Of a stretch of DNA of 17,460 bases, positions 1-5,882 are shown in pieces. The position numbers and the translations under genes were made by a program. Position 1 is the stretch's first letter; every line of letters begins with the position of its first letter. Source of the DNA: UBA1234 sp964400015. GTDB taxonomy: Bacteria; Bacillota; Clostridia; TANB77; UBA1234. The notes under the pieces are model-generated. The model ran no database searches and had not been told where the DNA came from. It saw only the letters and a program-made list of their open reading frames with translations. The stretch is from NCBI GenBank assembly GCA_964400015.1, contig CAYNRR010000022.1, positions 1-17,460 of the forward strand. Reading direction: 5' to 3'.

Positions 1-55
1 ATTTCAAATGCAAGCGTATCTAAGTGAGTGTGACATATGTTTGACAAACCTACAA

Positions 56-72
56 GACGTCCCTCGTGTTTC
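56..72 (+). repeat. Single arm of a dispersed GACGTCCCTCGT repeat
   Basis: The 17 bases GACGTCCCTCGTGTTTC are identical to the reverse complement of 2568-2584 and differ by one base from 2666-2682. The flank TTTGACAAACC (40-50) resembles the reverse complement of the sequence just outside the other copy (TTTGACAACCCC, about 2682-2693). No opposing arm is visible here, so this is either a partial copy or one truncated by the window edge. Repeats of this kind resemble REP or RAYT-associated or MITE-like elements, but no transposase is present. Confidence 0.6.
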
Positions 73-83
73 AAAAATTCTTC

Positions 84-112
84 TTGACATTTTATACAGA
101 GATATGTATAAT
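84..112 (+). promoter_or_regulatory. Consensus sigma-A promoter of tRNA-Asn
   Basis: TTGACA (84-89), a 17-base spacer and TATAAT (107-112) match the vegetative consensus exactly. The expected start is near 119-120, about six bases before the mature tRNA 5' end. Confidence 0.9.
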
Positions 113-125
113 AACAATTGTTCAT

Positions 126-201
126 TCCTCTTTAGCTCAGTTGGTAGAGCGCCCGGCTGTTAACCGGTAGGTCGTAGGTTCGAGTCCTACAAGGGGAGCC
201 A
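126..201 (+). tRNA. tRNA-Asn (anticodon GTT)
   Basis: A complete 76-base cloverleaf. The acceptor pairs TCCTCTT with AAGGGGA (one G-U pair). The D stem is GCTC/GAGC, the anticodon loop is CTGTTAA with anticodon GTT at 159-161, and the T arm is GTAGG-TTCGAGT-CCTAC. The discriminator is G198 and CCA is genome-encoded (199-201). The top pair of the anticodon stem (C152 with T168) is a mismatch. It stands alone, with its own promoter (84-112) and terminator (207-236). It charges asparagine for AAC and AAT codons and would be the tRNA sensed by the T-box upstream of asnS at the other end of the window. Confidence 0.97.
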
Positions 202-206
202 CACAG

Positions 207-236
207 AACAGATGAGATGATTCATCTGTTTTTTTT
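207..236 (+). terminator. Rho-independent terminator after tRNA-Asn
   Basis: A nine-base-pair stem AACAGATGA/TCATCTGTT with a six-base loop is followed by a run of T (to 236). It lies six bases after the tRNA CCA end. Confidence 0.9.
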
Positions 237-290
237 ATTTCTAAAAAGAAAATTTATAGTGAATAGGATAAAAACTTTAAAAATATGGAT

Positions 291-318
291 TTGAAAATAA
301 AAACAATAGTACTATATT
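291..318 (+). promoter_or_regulatory. Weak candidate promoter for the DUF362 gene
   Basis: TTGAAA (291-296) and TATATT (313-318) are 16 bases apart in a very AT-rich gap (240-436) that otherwise holds nothing clear. Such matches are common by chance in AT-rich DNA, so this is only a candidate. Confidence 0.3.
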
Positions 319-436
319 TATATTTGCAAGACTATGATACAATAGTGAATGACAAAAATAGTGAGTCAAATGATCAAAATATAGAAGAACAGCTTGAAAA
401 TTTGTAGCAAACAATATTTTATAGGAGGAATTGATT

Positions 437-1315
437 ATGGAAAAGTCGAAAGTATATTTTACAAAGGAAATTAGTCCTGAAAGTTTAATTAAAATTTATG
501 AGCAGATTGGAAAAGAATTAAATGGAAATGTAGCGATAAAAATATCAACGGGAGAACCAGGTGGAAAGAACTTTTTAAATCCTAATCTTATTAAAGACTT
601 AGTAAATAAGTTAAATGGAACAATCGTAGAATGCAATACTGCTTATGCAGGAAGAAGAAATACCACTGAAGAACATTGGAAAGCTATAAAAGAACATGGT
701 TTTATGGACATTGCAAAAGTAGATATTATGGATGAAGATGGCGATATGGCAATACCTGTGAATAATGGAATTCATTTAAGAGAAAATTATGTAGGTAAAA
801 ATTTGGCAAAGTATGATTCTATGTTAATGTTATCTCATTTTAAAGGACATCAAATGGGTGGCTTTGGTGGAGCTTTAAAAAATATGTCTATTGGCGTTGC
901 CTCTTCAGGTGGTAAAACATGGATCCACACAGCAGGTTCAACTAGAATACCAGATGAATTGTGGAGTAATTTGCCAGAACAAGATTATTTTTTAGAGTCG
1001 ATGGCCGAAGCTGATGAATCAGTTGTTAAATATATGAATGGAAACTTAGTTTATATAAATGTTATAAATAATATTTCAATTGACTGTGACTGCAATAGTA
1101 ATCCAGAAGCACCATGTATGCATGATATAGGAATTACAGCCTCTCTTGATCCTGTTGCTGTTGATAAAGCTAGTTTAGATTTAATATATAACTCAGATGA
1201 TGCAGGAAAAGAAAGATTGATTGCAAGAATTGAAGAAAAACACGGAATTAGAACAGTAGAGCATGCAGAAGAATTAGGCATAGGAACAACAGAATATGAA
1301 CTTATAGAAATGTAA
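437..1315 (+). CDS. DUF362 domain-containing protein
   Basis: The 292-residue protein fits the DUF362 family (PF04015), whose biochemical role is not established. Visible family marks are a GG(A)xKN-type segment (FGGALKNMSIG, about residues 145-155), the cysteine cluster CDCNSNPEAPC (217-227), and then HDIG and SLDPVAVDKASLD, the usual C-terminal core. Many relatives carry an extra C-terminal two-[4Fe-4S] ferredoxin domain; this one ends without it, so it is the short form. The ATG at 437 is chosen because AGGAGG (423-428) sits eight bases upstream; a TTG at 431 in the same frame is too close to that site. The protein is cytoplasmic with no signal peptide or membrane span. The tag gene follows after 55 bases on the same strand and may be co-transcribed. 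The family call is firm and the function is unknown. Confidence 0.88.
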   Translation: MEKSKVYFTKEISPESLIKIYEQIGKELNGNVAIKISTGEPGGKNFLNPNLIKDLVNKLNGTIVECNTAYAGRRNTTEEHWKAIKEHGFMDIAKVDIMDEDGDMAIPVNNGIHLRENYVGKNLAKYDSMLMLSHFKGHQMGGFGGALKNMSIGVASSGGKTWIHTAGSTRIPDELWSNLPEQDYFLESMAEADESVVKYMNGNLVYINVINNISIDCDCNSNPEAPCMHDIGITASLDPVAVDKASLDLIYNSDDAGKERLIARIEEKHGIRTVEHAEELGIGTTEYELIEM

Positions 1316-1370
1316 AACGTGAGAATAAAAATATCTTACAATTAGGATTACTAAAAAGAGGTAGTGATTT

Positions 1371-1916
1371 ATGATAAGATGTAAATGGTGTAATCTAAAA
1401 AATGAAAAATATATAGAGTATCATGACAAAGAATGGTGCGTACTAAATCTTGATGATAAATATTTATTTGAAATGTTGATATTAGAATCATTTCAGGCAG
1501 GGCTTTCATGGGAATGTGTATTAAATAAAAGAGAAAATTTTAGAAAAGCTTTTGACAATTTTGATATAGACAAGATAATCAACTATAAAGAAGAGAAGAT
1601 ACAAAAATTATTACAAAACGAAAAGATTATAAGAAATAAATTAAAAATAAAAGCTACCATAAATAATAGTAAAATTTTTAAAGAAGTACAAAGTGAATAT
1701 GGAACATTTCATAATTATTTGAAAACTTTTACAAATGATGAAATTATATATGAAACAGGAAAAACAACCAATTTATTATCCGATGAAATTTCAAAAGACT
1801 TGCAAAAAAGGGGAATGAAATTTGTAGGAAGTACAATAATATATTCATATTTACAAGCAATAGGAATAATATATTCACATGATAAGGAATGTTTTTTGTA
1901 TAAAACAAATTTATAA
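1371..1916 (+). CDS. tag: DNA-3-methyladenine glycosylase I
   Basis: Tag removes 3-methyladenine from alkylated DNA as the first step of base excision repair. The 181 residues match the family length (E. coli Tag, 187) along their whole extent. The N-terminal segment has C4 and YHDKEW (H18), and the C-terminal segment has HDKEC (H170, C174): together the four zinc ligands in the family's usual spacing. LILESFQAGLSW (37-47) holds the conserved base-pocket Glu39 and the GLSW motif. KKRGMKFVGSTI-type sequence near 145-157 (here LQKRGMKFVGSTI) is the conserved C-terminal helix region. GAGGT at 1358-1362 lies eight bases before the ATG. The gene ends in a terminator shared with convergent trmL. 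Codon use is like the neighbours. Confidence 0.95.
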   Translation: MIRCKWCNLKNEKYIEYHDKEWCVLNLDDKYLFEMLILESFQAGLSWECVLNKRENFRKAFDNFDIDKIINYKEEKIQKLLQNEKIIRNKLKIKATINNSKIFKEVQSEYGTFHNYLKTFTNDEIIYETGKTTNLLSDEISKDLQKRGMKFVGSTIIYSYLQAIGIIYSHDKECFLYKTNL

Positions 1917-1948
1917 TGAAAAGAAAATATCATTTTAAAAAGTAAGAA

Positions 1949-1973
1949 AAAGGGGCTATTTTTAAGCCCCTTT
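1949..1973. terminator. Bidirectional terminator between tag and trmL
   Basis: A nine-base-pair stem AAAGGGGCT/AGCCCCTTT with a seven-base loop lies between the converging ends of tag (1916) and trmL (1988). On the minus strand the stem runs into TTTTCTTACTT; on the plus strand it is followed by a poorer TAATTA tail, so it should work better for trmL. Confidence 0.85.
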
Positions 1974-1987
1974 AATTATATTATAAA

Positions 1988-2503
1988 TCAATTCAAATCA
2001 TATTTTTCATCTAAATATACACTTGTCTCAACTAAATCGTTAAAATTAGCTTGCCTCAACAATTCGTAAACAACTATAGCTACAGAATTAGACAAATTTA
2101 ATGAACGTAAATCTTTTTTCATAGGAATTCGAATTGCATTCTCTAAATTATCAAGTAGCAATTCTTCAGGAAGACCCTTTGTTTCTTTTCCAAATAGAAT
2201 AAACACATTCTCAAATTTTGAAAAATCCACTTCAGAATATACCTTATGTCCTTTTGTCGTCAAAAAAAACATATTATTCTCAGAAGGTGGATACTTTTCT
2301 AAAAAATCCTTCAAAGAAGCATGCTCTTCAATATCAACCTTATCCCAATAATCTAATCCAGCACGTCTTACTTGTTTTTCAGAAATATCAAATCCTAAAG
2401 GATGAACAAGATGCAATTTAGAATCAGTAGCAGCACATGTTCTAGCAATATTACCCGTATTTTGAGGAATCTCAGGTTCAACTAATACAACATTTATCTT
2501 CAT
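1988..2503 (-). CDS. trmL: tRNA (cytidine(34)-2'-O)-methyltransferase
   Basis: TrmL (YibK, SPOUT family) methylates the ribose at the wobble base of certain tRNA-Leu species using S-adenosylmethionine. At 171 residues it has the single-domain family length. The N-terminal motif VLVEPEIPQNTGNIARTCAA (residues 5-24), the central FILFGKETKGLPEELL, and the C-terminal IRIPM and RSLNLSNSVAIVVYELLRQ form the knotted SAM-binding core. The reading frame stays open up to 2626, but the ATG at 2503 is chosen because an AAAGGAGA site (2513-2518 region) precedes it and homology begins at residue 5. The extra upstream codons run into the inverted repeat. It is transcribed divergently from secG and convergently to tag. 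Confidence 0.95.
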   Translation of the reverse strand: MKINVVLVEPEIPQNTGNIARTCAATDSKLHLVHPLGFDISEKQVRRAGLDYWDKVDIEEHASLKDFLEKYPPSENNMFFLTTKGHKVYSEVDFSKFENVFILFGKETKGLPEELLLDNLENAIRIPMKKDLRSLNLSNSVAIVVYELLRQANFNDLVETSVYLDEKYDLN

Positions 2504-2566
2504 AACAAAATCTCCTTTATTGAAAATACTTATAAAAAAATACCACAAAACTCTTAAAAAATCAAT

Positions 2567-2683
2567 CGAAACACGAGGGACGTCCGTTAAATGTTTCAAA
2601 ATTTCCAGTATCAGGAAATTCATCAATGGAATTTACAAATTATGTTAAAAAATGAACATTTAACGGACGTCCCTCGTATTTCG
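2567..2683. repeat. 117-base inverted-repeat element (REP/MITE-like)
   Basis: Arms 2567-2595 and 2655-2683 are 29 bases each and pair with a single mismatch (C2572 against A2678), around a 59-base AT-rich loop. Each arm holds the near-palindrome GGACGTCC core and ACGAGGGACGTC. A third partial copy lies at 56-72. The element fills the divergent gap between trmL and secG, and its right end touches the -35 box of secG. It carries no coding sequence. By analogy with RAYT-linked REP elements it could be mobilised in trans; that is inference. Confidence 0.8.
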
Positions 2684-2686
2684 GGG

Positions 2687-2715
2687 TTGTCAAATAAAAT
2701 AAATTGTGTTAATAT
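2687..2715 (+). promoter_or_regulatory. Promoter of secG
   Basis: TTGTCA (2687-2692), a 17-base spacer and TAATAT (2710-2715) with a TG one base upstream (extended -10). The -35 box begins four bases after the inverted-repeat element. Confidence 0.7.
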
Positions 2716-2745
2716 ACTAGTTGTTATGAGATAAGGAGGGAGACT

Positions 2746-2979
2746 ATGCAAACTTTTTTAACGATCTTACAAATGTTAACAGGTATTGGAGTTGTTATTT
2801 TAGTTCTTTTACAAGATGGTAAGGATGGAGCTAATTTGGTAACAACTGAAACAAATAATAGAGGTAGTTCTATGGGTTCGAGTACTGAAGCAAGATTAGC
2901 AAATTTAACTAAGTATTTGGGACTTGCTTTTATAATATTTACAATTGCTGTTAGTACACTTATGGCAATCAATGCGTAA
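2746..2979 (+). CDS. secG: Preprotein translocase subunit SecG
   Basis: SecG is the small non-essential partner of the SecYE channel that assists SecA-driven export. The 77 residues show the family layout: a first membrane helix (about 3-22, LTILQMLTGIGVVILVLLQ), a cytoplasmic loop starting QDGKDGANL and rich in G and S (GSSMGSS), and a second helix (about 56-75, YLGLAFIIFTIAVSTLMAI). LLQ followed by K and G is the family's best conserved stretch. AAGGAGGGAG precedes the ATG by about five bases. In many Firmicutes secG is followed by rnr and smpB; here it is followed by an unrelated small membrane protein, after its own terminator, so it appears to be monocistronic. Confidence 0.93.
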   Translation: MQTFLTILQMLTGIGVVILVLLQDGKDGANLVTTETNNRGSSMGSSTEARLANLTKYLGLAFIIFTIAVSTLMAINA

Positions 2980-3002
2980 TGTTGATATAGAACTTTTATT
3001 AC

Positions 3003-3031
3003 AAAAGGCACATTTGTTATGTGCCTTTTTT
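3003..3031 (+). terminator. Rho-independent terminator after secG
   Basis: An eleven-base-pair stem AAAAGGCACAT/ATGTGCCTTTT with loop TTGTT, ending in a run of T. Confidence 0.92.
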
Positions 3032-3032
3032 C

Positions 3033-3061
3033 TTGCGCAATGTGTCGATAAATGATAAAAT
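3033..3061 (+). promoter_or_regulatory. Extended -10 promoter of the small membrane protein
   Basis: TTGCGC (3033-3038), 17 bases, TAAAAT (3056-3061) preceded by TGA, giving an extended -10. Start is expected near 3068, leaving a leader of only about 16 bases ahead of the ATG at 3084. Confidence 0.6.
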
Positions 3062-3083
3062 TTGTAAAAAGGAGGATGATAGT

Positions 3084-3494
3084 ATGTTGTTTAAAAGCAT
3101 ATGGTTAGGCATATCTGCTGTAATTGCTTTAGCTGGAGGAATTGCTTTACATTTTACATTTTTGAAAGCCAAAAATGAAAAAAGATTTAATGGATTTTTA
3201 GGTTGGATGTATGATTTTTTAACATTCAAAAAAATGATGCTTGAATCTTTGCTTAGAGTTCTTTATGTAATTGCAGCATTGTTTATAACTTTATCAGGAT
3301 TTGTAGCTGGAAATCTTTTAAGCTGTTTATTAACAATTGTTGGAGGAAATCTTGTTTTAAGAATAGCTTTTGAATTTCTTTTGATTTTACTTGTTATTTG
3401 CAGAAATACGTCTGATATCAATAAGAAACTTACAGGTGATGTTGTTAAGAAAATTGAAAATATTGAAGCATCTGAAAGTACAATTGAAGAATAA
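3084..3494 (+). CDS. Small three-helix membrane protein, DUF4282-like
   Basis: The product is 136 residues. Three hydrophobic segments are visible at about 7-26, 57-80 and 86-107. Between the first two lies a charged loop (LKAKNEKRFNGFLGWMYDFLTFKK), and the C-terminus is charged and acidic (SDINKKLTGDVVKKIEN... to EE), likely cytoplasmic. The pattern of FLTFKKMMLE, GGNLVLRIAFEF and ICRNTSDINKKL is reminiscent of DUF4282-type proteins, but I cannot confirm the family. The ATG at 3084 is used because GGAGG (3071-3075) lies eight bases upstream; an in-frame ATG at 3021 lies inside the secG terminator. It has its own promoter and terminator, so its neighbours say nothing about function. Confidence 0.75.
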   Translation: MLFKSIWLGISAVIALAGGIALHFTFLKAKNEKRFNGFLGWMYDFLTFKKMMLESLLRVLYVIAALFITLSGFVAGNLLSCLLTIVGGNLVLRIAFEFLLILLVICRNTSDINKKLTGDVVKKIENIEASESTIEE

Positions 3495-3502
3495 AAAATA
3501 TT

Positions 3503-3533
3503 AAAAGTGCATCTGTATGATGCACTTTTTTAT
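3503..3533. terminator. Bidirectional terminator (membrane protein / gerA operon)
   Basis: Stem AAAAGTGCATC/GATGCACTTTT (11 pairs) with loop TGTAT. T-rich tails lie on both sides: TTTTTATA on the plus strand and ATATTTTTTAT on the minus strand. It ends the small membrane protein gene and, from the other side, the gerA operon directly after the gerAC stop codon. Confidence 0.88.
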
Positions 3534-4786
3534 ATATTTGGAATTGTGTGTGCGATTACTCTTGAAACATTTAAATCAACATCTATTTTTAATTTTATCT
3601 TTGCGTTTTTATAATTATTGTTCCAGTTTAATTTTTCAAATTCTTGCCATGTTAAATATTCTTTTTTTACATGTTTGCCAATTCCTGCAATATCTGAATT
3701 GAGTTCTTGTGTAGTTTTGATATATTCAGTCAATTGTTTTTCTAATTTTATTTCAACTTCTTTTTTTAATAAATTTTTATTTTTTTTAGTTAAATAGTCT
3801 GTTGTACTATTGGAAGATTGCAGTTTTGCTAAAATATTTATGGTGATTTCTATTTCTGGCGTGGCGTTATCCATATTGACTTTAAATTTACAAGGTTTTT
3901 CTTGACGAAGTTTTATACTTACAAGCTTATCTTTTTCTTCAACATCTTCTACGGTAATGTTTCCCTCTTTTAAAGCAGAGGATAGTATTAGATGTGATGC
4001 AACGAGTTCTTCCGGAATTGTGCCAACCATTTTTCCACCATTGAATGCAGCTATTCCTAAAAACTTAGTTTCTGACTTGTTATTATCGTTAGTATCCTCA
4101 GTATCTTCTAATGATAAATCCAAGCTTTTATCGTCTTCTTGAAAATTCTCTTCATTTTTTGTCTTAGAAGAATTTTCATCGTTTTCTTTTTGATTTGACA
4201 AAACGATTAAAGTTGTTGCTTGATCTAATGCACTGGCATTGGAGTAAAAATCTAAAAGTTCACTGGCAATAGTATCGTCTGTATACTTTTGCGATTCAAA
4301 TAAAAGTTCATAATACCTAGCTGGACTTGCTTCTAAATTCGGAGTTATTCTTTCTAAAAATTCTTGTGCAGTTCCCTTGCAAAGTGCAACAGTGGTCTTT
4401 GGTCTGATTGAGACGTTACTAATTAAACTATTTATGTGACCAGATAAATCTTGCTTTGCTAATTCTTCGGAATATACAATTAGTTTAACATGTGACAAAT
4501 TGACTTCTTTACTAGTTAATGAATTAACTTTTGAGTTTCCGGTATATAAAGAATTTGCGCGCACGGTATGAGTAATGTAATTTTCTTCACCTGTTTTTCC
4601 ACTTTCAGAAGAAATTTTTAAAGGCACTGCAATTTGATAGGTAATATTTAATTCATCACCACTGCCAACATCGGCACCAATTGCTATTACATATGCGAGA
4701 TTATCTAATTCTTTTTTGCTGTAGCAACCGGTGAGAAGAAAAACACTAAATATTAAAAAAATGAAAAAAGAAATTTTATTTCGCAT
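3530..4786 (-). CDS. gerAC: Spore germination lipoprotein, Ger(x)C family
   Basis: GerAC is the lipoprotein subunit of the GerA nutrient receptor in the inner spore membrane. The 418 residues begin with a lipoprotein signal: charged MRNK, a hydrophobic stretch, and lipobox LLTGC with Cys21 as the likely lipidated residue. The mature N-terminus YSKKELDNLAYVIAIGAD is typical of the family. A highly acidic, S/N/D/E-rich linker lies near residues 200-245, then FLGIAAFNGGKMVGTI resumes the conserved core. The ATG at 4786 is preceded by AAGGAG seven bases upstream. A longer frame to 4804 has no such site. The start lies 11 bases inside gerAB, implying translational coupling. Sequence is intact with no in-frame CGG. 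Confidence 0.93.
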   Translation of the reverse strand: MRNKISFFIFLIFSVFLLTGCYSKKELDNLAYVIAIGADVGSGDELNITYQIAVPLKISSESGKTGEENYITHTVRANSLYTGNSKVNSLTSKEVNLSHVKLIVYSEELAKQDLSGHINSLISNVSIRPKTTVALCKGTAQEFLERITPNLEASPARYYELLFESQKYTDDTIASELLDFYSNASALDQATTLIVLSNQKENDENSSKTKNEENFQEDDKSLDLSLEDTEDTNDNNKSETKFLGIAAFNGGKMVGTIPEELVASHLILSSALKEGNITVEDVEEKDKLVSIKLRQEKPCKFKVNMDNATPEIEITINILAKLQSSNSTTDYLTKKNKNLLKKEVEIKLEKQLTEYIKTTQELNSDIAGIGKHVKKEYLTWQEFEKLNWNNNYKNAKIKLKIDVDLNVSRVIAHTIPNI

Positions 4787-5879
4787 ATTTTTTCTCCTTA
4801 GCATTTATTTTTTTATACTTTATATTAGCAACTATTAAAATTATCATAGGATATATAAGTAAAAAAATAGGTGATATATATATCGACACAATTTCTCTAA
4901 TAGTTAGTATATCTATATATGAAGTTAAAAACCTACTCATCACTAGAACAATTAAACACGCTATAAAATTTGTCCAATTTGATTTTTTTATATTGAACAA
5001 TTTATTAAATACAAGTACGGCAAACGAAATCCCAACTGATAAATATATAAAAGTTGCAATAAGCCATAAAAGAACAAAAATTGATTCTACTCTTTGAATA
5101 AATCTACCATAACTGATAAGTTTTGTAAGTTCGTAAAATGGTAAGTAATTATCAACAAGAGCAGGATATGAAAATATAGTAAATATTAGAAAAAACGCTG
5201 TTAATATAAAAAACGCTATCATAAAAAATGAATTTCGAGCAGTCTTGTTAAAATTTTTCAAGTTTGGAGCGATTAAAAAAATCAATGTTAAACTTTCATA
5301 TGCAGATATTTTATAAGCTCCATGAATAAATACATCGCTTACTCCGTTGCCAAAGATAGGAGTTAAATTAGTTAAATCTACATTCGGCAATAAAGAAAAA
5401 AACATTGCGATAAAGCCTAAAATCATAAAAGGTGTTATTATTGCGCTCGTTCTAAAAATTCCTTGTAATCCTATTGAACATCCGATAAATACGGTAATTA
5501 AAAATAGAGCTGATACGTAAAGTGAGGGAGTTTCTGTAAATAATATAATACGAACATTTTCATTAAATTCACTGATTGTAATGGTTGCAGCAGAAAGAAG
5601 ATATAATATTATTAAAAGACCAGTGAAATACTTGAAAAAAGCACCTAAAGAAAATTCAGTTAATTCTAAAATATCTTGATTGGTAAAATTTTTATACAAC
5701 TTTACTAATATAAAAAAGGCTATTCCAGCAAGTAACGATGAATAAACTGCATGCAAAAAACTTGCAGTTCCGAAATACTGTGTAGAAAGTTTAGGAAGTG
5801 TAAGGATAAGTGGAATAATAGTCATGGCACCAATTGTAGCGACACATTCAAAAGTTCCTAATCTTTTATTATATATCAT
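4776..5879 (-). CDS. gerAB: Spore germination permease, GerAB family
   Basis: GerAB is the amino-acid-transporter-like subunit of the germinant receptor, thought to bind the germinant. The 367 residues contain about ten hydrophobic segments and no long soluble domain, as expected for the family. Visible features are RLGTFECVATIGAMTIIPLILTLP at the N-terminus (first helix and its unwound segment), the conserved-looking SAYESLTLIFLIAP near residues 192-205, and a lysine-rich C-terminal tail. It starts three bases after the gerAA stop codon (5883-5885) with AAAGGAG about 11 bases upstream, and overlaps gerAC by 11 bases. The frame is intact. It uses TTC-GGA for Phe-Gly at one place, giving the string TTCGG out of frame, unlike gerAA. 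Confidence 0.93.
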   Translation of the reverse strand: MIYNKRLGTFECVATIGAMTIIPLILTLPKLSTQYFGTASFLHAVYSSLLAGIAFFILVKLYKNFTNQDILELTEFSLGAFFKYFTGLLIILYLLSAATITISEFNENVRIILFTETPSLYVSALFLITVFIGCSIGLQGIFRTSAIITPFMILGFIAMFFSLLPNVDLTNLTPIFGNGVSDVFIHGAYKISAYESLTLIFLIAPNLKNFNKTARNSFFMIAFFILTAFFLIFTIFSYPALVDNYLPFYELTKLISYGRFIQRVESIFVLLWLIATFIYLSVGISFAVLVFNKLFNIKKSNWTNFIACLIVLVMSRFLTSYIDILTIREIVSIYISPIFLLIYPMIILIVANIKYKKINAKEKKYAK

Positions 5880-5882
5880 TTA

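Noticed and set aside
285..407. 40-codon ORF (starts MDLKIKTIV) upstream of the DUF362 gene
   Set aside because: No ribosome binding site, low-complexity AT-rich codons, and it would overlap the candidate promoter; most likely chance.
2504..2626. 41-codon N-terminal extension of TrmL
   Set aside because: It runs into the inverted repeat, lacks a ribosome site and precedes the start of homology; the ATG at 2503 has AAAGGAG.
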